The translations under genes were made by a program, and so were the position numbers. Below the pieces are notes generated by a model. That model worked only from the letters and a program-made list of their open reading frames with translations. It did no database searches and was not told where the DNA came from. A DNA stretch of 64,000 nt from SIG653 sp045577455 (GTDB lineage Bacteria > Bacillota > Clostridia > Oscillospirales > CAG-382): assembly GCA_045577455.1 (NCBI GenBank), contig JAZNIJ010000239.1, forward strand, positions 1 through 64,000. The letters are read 5' to 3'. How positions within the stretch are numbered: position 1 is the first letter of the stretch; every line of letters starts with the position of its first letter. Positions 45,592 through 54,889 of this stretch are shown here, one piece after another.

Positions 45592-46080
45592 ATGAAAGCC
45601 ATAGTTGCTGTTAATAAAAAATGGGCGATAGGTTTAGAAGGAAATCTGCTTTATTCTTTGCGTGGAGACATGAAATTCTTTCGCGAAACAACTATGGGAA
45701 AAACTGTTTTGATGGGTAGAAAAACCTTAGATTCGTTTCCTGATGGAAAACCCTTAAAAAACAGAATCAATATAGTTATTTCTCGCCATAAGGATGATAG
45801 AGAAGGTGTTGTCTGGGTTAGCTCGATAGAAGAAGCAATTTCTAAAATTTCAGATACGGAAAAAACTTTTCTTATAGGTGGAGCAAGCATTTATGAACAG
45901 ATGATAGATTATTGTTCCGAGGCGTATGTAACTGTTATTGATGATGATAAAATCGGAGATAGCTTTTTTCCAAACCTTAACAGCAGAGAGGGATGGGAGC
46001 TTTATGAAACATCAGAAGCGTTTGAAGAAAACGGAATATCTTACCGTTTTTGCAAATACAGAAATAATAATTTACAATGA
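45592..46080 (+). CDS. folA: Dihydrofolate reductase
   Basis: 162 residues. MKAIVAVNKKWAIGLEGNLL with the active-site region, GDMKFFRETTMGKTVLMGRK for NADPH binding, and FLIGGASIYEQMIDYCSEAY. Regenerates tetrahydrofolate after ThyA. The conserved Trp-Ala-Ile-Gly block and length are typical. Confidence 0.95.
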   Translation: MKAIVAVNKKWAIGLEGNLLYSLRGDMKFFRETTMGKTVLMGRKTLDSFPDGKPLKNRINIVISRHKDDREGVVWVSSIEEAISKISDTEKTFLIGGASIYEQMIDYCSEAYVTVIDDDKIGDSFFPNLNSREGWELYETSEAFEENGISYRFCKYRNNNLQ

Positions 46081-46175
46081 TGATTTTATAGGAACAACAA
46101 AAGAGTTTCAAAAAATTCGTCATTTACCCAATATCAAATATTTGAAATAAGATATCACTCAATAAGGAAGTATAA

Positions 46176-47321
46176 ATGAGTAGATTTAAAATACTTAAAA
46201 CCGAAGGAAGAGCAAGAAGGGGTGTTTTTTCAACGGTTCATGGCGATATTCAAACCCCTGTTTTTATGAATGTTGGCACATCTGCCGCAATTAAAGGCGG
46301 AGTTTCAACATTTGACCTTGAAAATTTGAAATGTCAGGTTGAGCTGTCAAACACTTATCATCTTCATGTTCGTCCGGGTGAAGATGTTGTTTATAAGCTC
46401 GGCGGAATTCATAAGTTTTTTAATTGGAACAAACCTGTTCTCACAGACAGCGGCGGATTTCAGGTATATTCATTGGCAAAATTGCGCAATATAACAGAGG
46501 ATGGGGTTACTTTCCAATCACATATGGACGGAGCTAAAATATTTATGAGCCCTGAAGTCAGTATGCAGATACAGTCAAAGCTTGCGTCAACAATAGCAAT
46601 GGCTTTTGATGAATGTGCAACATCAACTTCTGAATATTCATATATGAAAAATTCATGCGAGAGAACAACTCGTTGGCTTCATAGATGTATTGCAGAAATG
46701 AACCGTCTCAACTCTCTTGATGAAACAATAAATAAGAATCAGCTTCTTTTTGGCATCAATCAGGGAGGTATCTATCCCGATTTGAGAATTGAACATATGA
46801 AACAGATTCGTGAGCTTGATTTACCTGGTTTTGCTATAGGTGGGCTTGCAGTTGGTGAAAGTGCAAAAGAGATGTACGATACCATCGATGTTGTTGAACC
46901 ATTTATGCCCAAGGAAAAACCACGATATTTAATGGGAGTAGGAACTCCTGTAAATATTCTTGAAGCGGTTGATAGAGGCGTGGACTTTTTTGACTGTGTT
47001 ATGCCAAGCAGAAATGCAAGACACGGCAACTGTTTCACATCAAAGGGAATCGTAAATCTTAATAATAAAAAATATATGACTGATGATACACCTCTTGATT
47101 CAAAGTGTGATTGTCCTGTTTGCAGAAGATATTCAAAAGGGTATCTCAGACATTTGTTTAAAGCAAGGGAATTGCTTGCAATGCGACTTTGCGTTATGCA
47201 TAATCTGTATTTTTATAATAATCTTATGGAGCAGATACGGTTCCACCTTGAAAACGGAACATTTTCCGAATTCAAAAGGGAGCAGGTTGAAATACTTTGC
47301 TTGAGGGAATATGAGAGATAG
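46176..47321 (+). CDS. tgt: Queuine/preQ1 tRNA-ribosyltransferase
   Basis: 381 residues. DSGGFQVYSLAKLRN, LFGINQGGIYPDLRIEHM, the nucleophile Asp in DFFDCVMPSRNARHG near 270, and the zinc site CDCPVCRRYSKGYLRHL. Swaps guanine-34 for preQ1 in tRNAs with GUN anticodons. queA is not in the window. The last 11 bp overlap the next gene. Confidence 0.96.
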   Translation: MSRFKILKTEGRARRGVFSTVHGDIQTPVFMNVGTSAAIKGGVSTFDLENLKCQVELSNTYHLHVRPGEDVVYKLGGIHKFFNWNKPVLTDSGGFQVYSLAKLRNITEDGVTFQSHMDGAKIFMSPEVSMQIQSKLASTIAMAFDECATSTSEYSYMKNSCERTTRWLHRCIAEMNRLNSLDETINKNQLLFGINQGGIYPDLRIEHMKQIRELDLPGFAIGGLAVGESAKEMYDTIDVVEPFMPKEKPRYLMGVGTPVNILEAVDRGVDFFDCVMPSRNARHGNCFTSKGIVNLNNKKYMTDDTPLDSKCDCPVCRRYSKGYLRHLFKARELLAMRLCVMHNLYFYNNLMEQIRFHLENGTFSEFKREQVEILCLREYER

Positions 47322-48372
47322 AAATGAAATCTTAACTGTTGCTTTAGATAATAAAGCCGAGTGTGTTATTGTTTTAGATGATAGTAACAGACATTGGGTA
47401 ACGGGCTTTCGCTCTTCTGCAGGCGTTGCTGTTATTACAAAAAATGAAACTGCGTTGTTTCTCGATGCAAGATATACGGAAAAAGCATATGCTGAAAAGC
47501 CCGACGCAACGATTTACCCTTGCACCAAAGGGATAGTTTCCGAGGCATGTTCGTATATAGAAGCTCAAAAAATTAAATCTGTTGCTGTTGATGAAAGTAA
47601 TATAACGGTTGCAGATTTCAAACGCCTTGAAAATAATCTTGGAAGTATAAAGCTAATAGGTATAAGTAATATTTTTTCAAAGTTCAGGGCAATTAAAACA
47701 TCTGAAGAAATATCTTTTATTAAAGAAGCAGTAAGAATAACGGATGAATGTTTTTTCCATGTTCTTTCAGTTATTCACAAGGGAATAACAGAAGCAGATG
47801 TTGCAGCAGAGATAAATTATTATTTCAACAAAAAAGGTTGTGAAAATGCTTTTGAAACAATAGCCGTTTCAGGTCTTAAAAGCTCAATGCCCCACGGCAC
47901 TCCCGATGTTGTTACCTTGACTGAAAATTCGTTTCTGACTATGGATTTCGGCGCTAAATACAATGGATATTGTGCCGACCTTACAAGAACCGTTGTTTTA
48001 GGAAAAGCAACAGATGAAATGAAACAAATATATTCTATAGTTCTCGAAGCAAACAGGAGAGGGATAGAAAAGGCAAAATACGGTGTTTTATGTAAAGATG
48101 TTGACTTTGCTTCAAGGAATTATATTTCTGAAAATGGATATGGAGATTGTTTCGGACATTCAACAGGACATTCATTTGGAATTGACATCCATGAGCTACC
48201 ATCTGTTTCTAAATTTTCAGAAGAACCGTTGAAGGAAGGTAATGTTGTAACTATAGAACCGGGTATCTATATTCCTGAAAAGTATGGGGTAAGGATAGAG
48301 GACACCGTTTTGATTTTGAAAAATGAAACAATTGTTCTGTCAAAATCACCTAAAAATTTAATTGAGATATAA
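47311..48372 (+). CDS. M24-family Xaa-Pro aminopeptidase
   Basis: 353 residues. N-terminal creatinase-like domain, then the pita-bread metal residues: LTMDFGAKYNGYCADLTRTV (two Asp), GHSTGHSFGIDIHELP (His), VVTIEPGIYIPE (Glu) and YGVRIEDT (Glu). Removes N-terminal residues before proline or splits Xaa-Pro dipeptides; cytoplasmic. The start overlaps the end of tgt by 11 bases. Confidence 0.92.
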   Translation: MRDRNEILTVALDNKAECVIVLDDSNRHWVTGFRSSAGVAVITKNETALFLDARYTEKAYAEKPDATIYPCTKGIVSEACSYIEAQKIKSVAVDESNITVADFKRLENNLGSIKLIGISNIFSKFRAIKTSEEISFIKEAVRITDECFFHVLSVIHKGITEADVAAEINYYFNKKGCENAFETIAVSGLKSSMPHGTPDVVTLTENSFLTMDFGAKYNGYCADLTRTVVLGKATDEMKQIYSIVLEANRRGIEKAKYGVLCKDVDFASRNYISENGYGDCFGHSTGHSFGIDIHELPSVSKFSEEPLKEGNVVTIEPGIYIPEKYGVRIEDTVLILKNETIVLSKSPKNLIEI

Positions 48373-48413
48373 AATAAAAAAAATGTAATATAAATCGAAA
48401 AGAGGATTTTATT

Positions 48414-50183
48414 ATGGATTATAAATCAGCGGCAAAAAATTTTATAGAAAACGAAAAACAGTTTCATTTAGGCGTTATTCCAACAGAGCAATCGAATCCG
48501 CTTACAAGAAACCTTAGCACTGATATCAAAAAAAGCACAGCAGCAGGCGTCAAAACAATTCTTGCCGCTGATGTAAATATTGCACCCGTTGCAAGAGAAG
48601 CATTTAAAAGTGAAAACTTCAAAAGCTTGGTAGCAGATATCCGCAGAGTTATGGACGAAAAGAAACATATGCTCTTCTCATCCGTTGGTGCATCGGGAAG
48701 ACTTGCAATACAGCTTAACGGAGCATGGCGTGATTTCTGGACATCTCTTGCAAAGAAACTTCCTCTTAAGGCAGAGCGTCTTTATGAAATAGCAAATTGC
48801 TGTGATAGCTTTACAACAGGTGGAGACAGAGCTTTGGTTCATTCCGTTGAAAACTTTGAAGATTATATGACTTTTGGCGCAAGACAGGTTGTAGAGGCAG
48901 GCATTGGCAAGGGTGATGTGCTTATTGGTCTTGCAGAATGTGGACTTTCTGCAAGCATCAACGGTTCAGTTATTGAAGGTGATATGAGAGGATGCACAAC
49001 ATATTATCTTTATTGTAATCCAAAAGAGATTCTTTGCGAACACCTTGAAAGAGTTCGCAAGGTATTTGCAAGAGAAAATATTATTCCTATTCCTATTTTT
49101 GTTGGTAATATGGCAGTTGCAGGTTCAACAAGAATGCAGGTAACAACCGTTGAGCTTCTTGTTGCAGGTGCGGCTTTGGAAATGGCTGCAGGTTCTTGGC
49201 TTAAAGATAACCTTAGCGAAGACGAATTCAAGGTTGTTGGAACACCTTGCCTTACAGGTGATGAATATGCAGATTGGTTTGTTAAGCTGGGTGAGATTCT
49301 CGGAAGCGGTGAAGCACTTGAAGGACTTGCAAAAGCAGTTGATTATGAAACGGAGACATATACAAATAAAGGTAGAGTTACATATTTGACTCACGAATAT
49401 CTCCTTGATATCCTTACAGATACGACCGAGCGTCAACCAACATTCACGTTGCCTCCTTTTAGAAAATTCAAGGATAAGAATGGAATTATAAGTTGGGCAT
49501 ATGCAAAAGATCCCCTTTATCCAAACGAGGTTGCATGGCAGCACATTTTCCGCCGTCCTATAAAGGGTCTTGAGTGGAAAAGAGAAGATTATATTGAAAT
49601 GAATGCGGCTCAGAATATAATTGATAACCCTCCAAAGGTTGCAGGGGAAGAAGTTCTTCAATACTGCATCGGGAACGAAGACGATGATTCTCGTTATGGT
49701 GTGCCTTATGCAAGACTTGTTGGTATTGATATCAACGGTTCAGGCGTAAGAGATGCTAAGGGTTGGTTTGATGCAAATAAGGGTAAGTTCGATGGCAGCG
49801 TTTTCCTTCGTTTTGGTGATATTCCCGAAGGAACTCTTTCTGAAAACGAAATAAGAATCCCTGCAGAACTTCCAAGAACTTGTACAGACCTTTTAACTCA
49901 CCTTCTTGTTAAACTGTCTTTCAATATACTCAGCACAGCAACAATGGCAAAGATGGGCCGTGTATGGTCGAACTGGATGATTCAGGTTCTTCCAACGAAT
50001 AAAAAGCTCATTGACAGATCGGTTCGTATAATTGCAACTCTCGCAAAGATTCCTTATGAAACAGCGTGTGAAGAATTCTTCAAATCTATGATGGAAAGAA
50101 AGCCGGGAGAAGAATACAGAGAATCATATGTTGTTGAAACTCTTAAACGACTTGGATTTGATCCCGATGCTTCTATAGACTAA
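48414..50183 (+). CDS. SIS-domain protein related to MurQ / glucokinase-regulatory protein
   Basis: 589 residues. A double-SIS pattern: FSSVGASGRLAIQLNGAWRD, SFTTGGDRALVHSVENFEDY, IGLAECGLSASINGSVIEGD, and NMAVAGSTRMQVTTVELLVA match MurQ (N-acetylmuramate 6-phosphate etherase). The MurQ-like tail TATMAKMGRVWSNWMIQVLP and DRSVRIIATLAK closes the fold. About 200 extra residues lie between, so it is twice MurQ length and nearer GCKR layout. Substrate uncertain; a sugar-phosphate sensor or etherase is likely. Confidence 0.85.
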   Translation: MDYKSAAKNFIENEKQFHLGVIPTEQSNPLTRNLSTDIKKSTAAGVKTILAADVNIAPVAREAFKSENFKSLVADIRRVMDEKKHMLFSSVGASGRLAIQLNGAWRDFWTSLAKKLPLKAERLYEIANCCDSFTTGGDRALVHSVENFEDYMTFGARQVVEAGIGKGDVLIGLAECGLSASINGSVIEGDMRGCTTYYLYCNPKEILCEHLERVRKVFARENIIPIPIFVGNMAVAGSTRMQVTTVELLVAGAALEMAAGSWLKDNLSEDEFKVVGTPCLTGDEYADWFVKLGEILGSGEALEGLAKAVDYETETYTNKGRVTYLTHEYLLDILTDTTERQPTFTLPPFRKFKDKNGIISWAYAKDPLYPNEVAWQHIFRRPIKGLEWKREDYIEMNAAQNIIDNPPKVAGEEVLQYCIGNEDDDSRYGVPYARLVGIDINGSGVRDAKGWFDANKGKFDGSVFLRFGDIPEGTLSENEIRIPAELPRTCTDLLTHLLVKLSFNILSTATMAKMGRVWSNWMIQVLPTNKKLIDRSVRIIATLAKIPYETACEEFFKSMMERKPGEEYRESYVVETLKRLGFDPDASID

Positions 50184-50196
50184 TGAGGAAAAGGTT

Positions 50197-51093
50197 TTGA
50201 AAAGATATTTAGCATTTATTTTGTTTTTAATGATGATTTTTTCTAACGGATGTTCTTCCGTTGATTCTTCCTCTGATTCTTTTACGGAAGAATCTCAAGG
50301 TGCAGATGTTTCAGAAAGCATATCAGAAGAATACAAGCCGATTGAAAATATTTACGGTAATACAATAACCATTGAAATGAGAATTAAAGATTTAGGAATA
50401 ATGAAGATTGAGTTGTATCCAGAAGAAGCTCCCGAGACAGTGAGACATTTTGTTTCTTTGGTAAACGATGGGTTTTATAATGGGCTTAAAATTCACAGGG
50501 TTGTTCCGGGTTTTATAATTCAAGGTGGAGACCCTTCGGGAACCGGATACGGTCAGGAAGGGCTTGAAACCATAAAAGGCGAGTTTTATGCAAATGGATA
50601 TACAAACAGAATACCCCATCAGAAAGGGGTAATTTCAATGGCGAGAAAAAACGGAGACTATAATTCAGCAACAACACAGTTTTTTATTTGCGCTGCAACA
50701 TCTGATGTTGTTTCAAATTCTCTTGACCAGAAATATGCCGCTTTTGGTTGTGTAATATCTGGTATTTATGTTGTGGATCTAGTCTCTTTGGCGGCAACAT
50801 CGCAGAATTATATGCCATACAAACAAATTCTTATAGAATATGTAAAGGTAATAGACAGCACTTTTTCAGAAGAACAGCTTGATCTATTCCTTTCGGGAGA
50901 AACTCTTTCGGATATATCCGAAAATACGGAAGATGAATCATTAAATTCAAACGATGAATCATTAAACTCTATTGAAGAGACATCAGGTTCAACCGAAGAA
51001 ACATCAGGTTCAACTGAAGAAACATCAAGCTCTATTGAAGAATTTCATGGTGCATCTGCAGATATTAGTGAGATACAAGATGAAGTATTATAA
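50197..51093 (+). CDS. Cyclophilin-type peptidyl-prolyl isomerase lipoprotein
   Basis: 298 residues from TTG 50197 (AGGAAAAGG upstream). Signal ending SNGC (Cys19), a Ser/Glu linker, and a cyclophilin core from about 50-225 (MKIELYPEEAPETVRHFVSL, GLKIHRVVPGFIIQGGDPSG, RKNGDYNSATTQFFICAATS). The C-terminus is a Ser/Glu/Thr repeat (SGSTEETSGSTEETSSS). Acts outside the membrane to fold exported proteins, perhaps the surface proteins of this genome with similar linkers. Confidence 0.93.
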   Translation: MKRYLAFILFLMMIFSNGCSSVDSSSDSFTEESQGADVSESISEEYKPIENIYGNTITIEMRIKDLGIMKIELYPEEAPETVRHFVSLVNDGFYNGLKIHRVVPGFIIQGGDPSGTGYGQEGLETIKGEFYANGYTNRIPHQKGVISMARKNGDYNSATTQFFICAATSDVVSNSLDQKYAAFGCVISGIYVVDLVSLAATSQNYMPYKQILIEYVKVIDSTFSEEQLDLFLSGETLSDISENTEDESLNSNDESLNSIEETSGSTEETSGSTEETSSSIEEFHGASADISEIQDEVL

Positions 51094-51197
51094 TAAATAT
51101 TGCACTTTTTGATTTGGGAAAACTTTATTTAAAAGGAATCTATATATCATTTTTGTGCAAAGTTATTATGATTTTATTTGAAAAACAGGAGGAAATT

Positions 51198-52580
51198 ATG
51201 GGACTTATTAAAGCATTTTTTGGTTCTATGGGCGGAACGCCTGCGGACCAATGGAAAGAGTTTTTCTATTGTGACTCACTGGAAAACGATACATTGGTTG
51301 TTAAAGGTAAGAAACAGGTTTCAGGAAGGTCTTCAAACACTAAAGGTCACGACAATGTTATTTCCAACGGTTCGGGAATATCTGTTGCCGATGGTCAATG
51401 TATGATTATTGTTGAACAGGGAAAAGTTGTTGAGCTTTGCGCAGAACCTGGGGAATACACCTTTGATAAGTCAACAGAACCAAGTATTTTTTACGGCGGT
51501 TTTGGAAAAGGTATCATTGATACATTTAAAACATTTGGAAAGCGTTTTACCTATGGTGGAGATACAGGTAAGGACCAGAGAGTTTATTATTTCAACACAA
51601 AAGAAATTATGGATAATAAATTCGGAACTGCCAACCCAATACCTTTCCGTGTTGTAGATTCAAGATTAGGGCTTGATATAGATGTTTCTGTTCGTTGCAG
51701 CGGCGTGTATTCTTTTAAAATCACAGACCCAATTTTGTTTTATACAAATATATGCGGTAATGTTGAGGAAGAATATAAAAAATCTGAGATAGAATCTCAG
51801 ATGAAACAGGAATTCGTTAGTGCATTACATCCTTCTTTTGGACATCTGTCATCTCTTGAAATTCGTCCAAGTCAGCTTCCTGCATATAATGTTCAACTTT
51901 CAGACGCTCTTAAAACTGCGCTTGAGGAAAAATGGCAGAAATTTAGAGGTATTTCTGTTTGGAGCGTTGCTCTCAGCTCTGTAACCCTTCCAGAAGAAGA
52001 TGCCGAGCTTATCAAAAAAACTCAGCACGCTGCTGTTATGCGTGATCCAACAATGGGAGCTGCAACGCTTGTTTCTGCTCAGGCAGAGGCAATGAAAATG
52101 GCAGCTGCAAATGAAGGTGGCGCAATGACGGGCTTTATGGGTATGGGAATGGCAATGAATTCAGGCGGAATGAACCCTCAAGGGCTTTATGCAATGGGAC
52201 AGCAGAACCAACAGCAAGCAACACGGGTTGCGTCAAATACTTGGAAATGTACTTGCGGTGCAAATGTAAGTGGAAAATTCTGCCCCGAGTGTGGAAATAA
52301 AAAGACGGAAGAAAACGGCTGGAAATGTACTTGCGGTAAAGTTAATACAGGTAAATTCTGTTCAGAGTGTGGCGGAAAGAAACCTGAAGAGAATGGTTGG
52401 AAATGCTCTTGCGGAAGTATAAATATGGGCAAATTCTGTCAGAATTGTGGTAGTAAAAAGCCATCGGATGCTACTTTGTATATTTGCGATAAATGTGGGT
52501 GGAAGCCCGAAGACCCGAAAAATCCTCCTAAATTCTGCCCGGAATGCGGAGATATTTTCAACGATAATGATACTAAATAA
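51198..52580 (+). CDS. ydjI: SPFH-domain protein with C-terminal zinc ribbons (YdjI-like)
   Basis: 460 residues from ATG 51198 (AGGAGG upstream). Starts MGLIKAFFGSMGGTPADQWK with the SPFH/virion-core-like domain to about 285 (GISVADGQCMIIVEQGKVVE, PSQLPAYNVQLSDALKTALE), then a Met/Gly-rich stretch and four zinc ribbons (WKCTCGANVSGKFCPECGNK and so on). In Bacillus, ydjFGHI forms a membrane-stress unit with PspA. Here YdjG- and YdjH-like genes follow, but no pspA gene is in the window. Confidence 0.85.
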   Translation: MGLIKAFFGSMGGTPADQWKEFFYCDSLENDTLVVKGKKQVSGRSSNTKGHDNVISNGSGISVADGQCMIIVEQGKVVELCAEPGEYTFDKSTEPSIFYGGFGKGIIDTFKTFGKRFTYGGDTGKDQRVYYFNTKEIMDNKFGTANPIPFRVVDSRLGLDIDVSVRCSGVYSFKITDPILFYTNICGNVEEEYKKSEIESQMKQEFVSALHPSFGHLSSLEIRPSQLPAYNVQLSDALKTALEEKWQKFRGISVWSVALSSVTLPEEDAELIKKTQHAAVMRDPTMGAATLVSAQAEAMKMAAANEGGAMTGFMGMGMAMNSGGMNPQGLYAMGQQNQQQATRVASNTWKCTCGANVSGKFCPECGNKKTEENGWKCTCGKVNTGKFCSECGGKKPEENGWKCSCGSINMGKFCQNCGSKKPSDATLYICDKCGWKPEDPKNPPKFCPECGDIFNDNDTK

Positions 52581-52612
52581 TTGTTTTTAAATATATCTCA
52601 GCTTTGAGGTAT

Positions 52613-52656
52613 AACGGGCAAAGGTCATATTTTTGTGTTTCTTTGCCCGTTTTTAT
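52613..52656 (+). terminator. Terminator or attenuator between ydjI and ydjG
   Basis: Stem aacgggcaaag (52613-52623) / ctttgcccgtt (52641-52651) followed by TTTT. It lies 41 bases before the ydjG-like start and may reduce rather than end transcription. Confidence 0.82.
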
Positions 52657-52696
52657 AATTTTTAATTTAGAAAAATTTTCGTAGAGAGGTTTTGAT

Positions 52697-53785
52697 ATGT
52701 CAGAAATTCTCGAATATAAATGTCCTTGTTGTGGCGGTGCTATAGAATTTAATAGCGTGGTTCAAAAAATGAAATGCCCTTATTGCGATTCAGAGTTTGA
52801 AATGGATTCTCTTAAGGCATATGACGATGTTTTGAAAAAAGAATCAGAAGTTGAAGATAGTGCAGAGTGGGATTTATCAAACAAAGATGCTTTTTCCGAA
52901 GACGAAAACATCAATACATACGTTTGTAAATCATGTGGTGGCGAGCTAATAACCGAAAGTACAATTGTTGCAACAAATTGCCCATACTGCGATAACCCGA
53001 TTGTTCTTGCTCAGCGTGTTGCGGGAGACCTTAAGCCAGACTATGTTATTCCTTTTAAGCTCACTAAAGAAGATGCAAAAAAGGCGTTACGAGAACATCT
53101 TAAAGGAAAACACCTTCTTCCTAAGGTATTTAAGGATGAAAATCATATTGATGAAATTAAAAGTTTGTATGTGCCTTTTTGGTTATTTGATGCAGATGTT
53201 AAGGCAAATGCCCGCTATAAAGCATCAAGGGTCAGAACATGGTCAACCGGAGATTACCGTTATACTGAAACAACCTATTACTCTTTATTAAGAGAAGGTG
53301 AAATGGGATTTGAACGCATCCCCGTTGATGGTTCTGAGAAAATGCCAGATGATATTATGGAATCAATAGAGCCATACAATTTTTCAGAAGCGGTTGATTT
53401 TCAAACTGCATATCTTGCAGGATATCTTGCAAATAGATATGATGTAAGTGTTGAAGACAGTATATTAAGAGCAAATTCAAGAATGAAAAACAGCTCAGAA
53501 GAAAAATTGAGAGAAACCACAATGGGATATACAACGGTAACAGCGGAACGAAACAGTATTCAACTTTCAAACCAAAATAGCAAATACGCTCTTTACCCTG
53601 TGTGGATACTTAACACAACCTATCAGGGAAAAAAATATGTGTTTGCCATGAACGGACAAACAGGAAAATTTGTTGGCGACCTTCCTCTTGATAAAGGTGC
53701 TTATTGGCGTTGGCTGATTGGCTTGTTTGCAGGTTTGGGTGTTGTTGCAGTAGGTTTGGCAAAACTTTTAGCTGTACTTTTCTGA
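52697..53785 (+). CDS. ydjG: Zinc-ribbon membrane protein, YdjG-like
   Basis: 362 residues. Two zinc ribbons (YKCPCCGGAIEFNSVVQKMK, CPYCDSEFEM; YVCKSCGGELITEST, NCPYCDNPIV), a conserved beta domain (PDYVIPFKLTKEDAKKALRE, LYVPFWLFDADVKANARYKA, KYALYPVWILNTTYQGKKYV), and one C-terminal helix (WRWLIGLFAGLGVVAVGLAK). Part of the YdjGHI-type membrane-stress module; probable scaffold on the inner face. The next gene is 13 bp downstream. Confidence 0.85.
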   Translation: MSEILEYKCPCCGGAIEFNSVVQKMKCPYCDSEFEMDSLKAYDDVLKKESEVEDSAEWDLSNKDAFSEDENINTYVCKSCGGELITESTIVATNCPYCDNPIVLAQRVAGDLKPDYVIPFKLTKEDAKKALREHLKGKHLLPKVFKDENHIDEIKSLYVPFWLFDADVKANARYKASRVRTWSTGDYRYTETTYYSLLREGEMGFERIPVDGSEKMPDDIMESIEPYNFSEAVDFQTAYLAGYLANRYDVSVEDSILRANSRMKNSSEEKLRETTMGYTTVTAERNSIQLSNQNSKYALYPVWILNTTYQGKKYVFAMNGQTGKFVGDLPLDKGAYWRWLIGLFAGLGVVAVGLAKLLAVLF

Positions 53786-53798
53786 GTGGAGGTGTGAT

Positions 53799-54587
53799 AT
53801 GAAAACAAAATTATTATCTTTAGTTTTGTGTTTTTTTGCCCTTTTCTCATTTGCCTGCGTTGGTTCTGCCGAAAATGAATCAAATATAGACCGCATCAAT
53901 GACCAAATGGGTGTTTTAACGGAAATCGAAGAAACTGTGCTTGCTGAATTGCTTGAAGAAAGCTACCAAAAATATGATATGCAGGTTATGCTCATTACAA
54001 CGAAATCAACATCATATAGCATTTATAGCGAAGATAGTGCTTTTGCTGCTGCTAAATCTCAGGCAGAGCTTTTCTATATGAATACTAATGGATTGAGTTC
54101 AAACCAAAATGGCGTTGTCCTTGTTTATTATGAGTTCAAAGGATATCGCGGACTTTATATAGCCCCATTCGGTGAGCTTAGTGACATTTATACAGAAAGC
54201 AAAACTGACAGCGTTTTAGACGATATAGAGGATTATTTCAAAAGAGGGTCAACAGAGCCATACAAAGGTTTTGAAAAATTTATCTTTAGTAACGAAAAAG
54301 TTTGGGAAAAGCGAGATACTCCATCACCCCTTACAATAGTTATTGCTCTCGGTATAGCTATGGTTATTGCTTTTATCATTGTAAGTAGTATGAAAGCAAA
54401 GCTGAAAACCGTAAAAAGTCAGCCGTACGCAAACGAATATCTTAAAAATGATTCTTTTAAGTTGGTTAATTCAAGAGATATCTTTCTCTATAGAAGCATC
54501 ACCCGAGTTAAAATAAACCGAAACAATGGTTCGGGAGGGAGCAGAAGCAGTGGCGGAAGCAGGGGTGGCGGTGGCAGGAGCTTGTAA
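53799..54587 (+). CDS. ydjH: TPM-domain membrane protein, YdjH-like
   Basis: 262 residues. Signal peptide (LLSLVLCFFALFSFACVGSA), an external TPM-type domain (RINDQMGVLTEIEETVLAEL, GVVLVYYEFKGYRGLYIAPF), one helix (LTIVIALGIAMVIAFIIVSS), and a Gly/Ser/Arg tail (GGSRSSGGSRGGGGRSL). Partner of the YdjG-like protein. Exact function unknown. Confidence 0.8.
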   Translation: MKTKLLSLVLCFFALFSFACVGSAENESNIDRINDQMGVLTEIEETVLAELLEESYQKYDMQVMLITTKSTSYSIYSEDSAFAAAKSQAELFYMNTNGLSSNQNGVVLVYYEFKGYRGLYIAPFGELSDIYTESKTDSVLDDIEDYFKRGSTEPYKGFEKFIFSNEKVWEKRDTPSPLTIVIALGIAMVIAFIIVSSMKAKLKTVKSQPYANEYLKNDSFKLVNSRDIFLYRSITRVKINRNNGSGGSRSSGGSRGGGGRSL

Positions 54588-54697
54588 TATATCAACATCC
54601 TGTTTCGTTTTAATTGATGTTTTTATCGTTATAAAGTTGTAATTATATTAAATTTACATAAAGTGTATCTATCTGAAATAAAAAATATCAATTAAGT

Positions 54698-54729
54698 AAC
54701 AGAGACTATAATGGTCTCTGTTATTTTTT
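54698..54729 (+). terminator. Terminator of the ydj module
   Basis: aacagagac-tataatg-gtctctgtt followed by ATTTTTT. Confidence 0.9.
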
Positions 54730-54797
54730 CAAAACAATTAAGTGTAAAATAATAAAAAAATTTTTCAAAAACTATGGAAATTTCTAAAAAAATATAG

Positions 54798-54803
54798 TAT
54801 AAT
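54798..54803 (+). promoter_or_regulatory. Candidate -10 box for secA
   Basis: TATAAT 54798-54803; the -35 position (TGGAAA, 54775) is weak. Confidence 0.45.
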
Positions 54804-54889
54804 ACAATTTGACATAGATTGACTTGGCGAAGTTTATTATTTGTACAATTAAGAAAGGGCAGAGAGGGAGCATTCCTTCCACTGTGATT

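Noticed and set aside
54824..54889. Longer SecA starting at TTG 54824
   Set aside because: No ribosome site, and the conserved start MGLFSKLFG lies at 54890.
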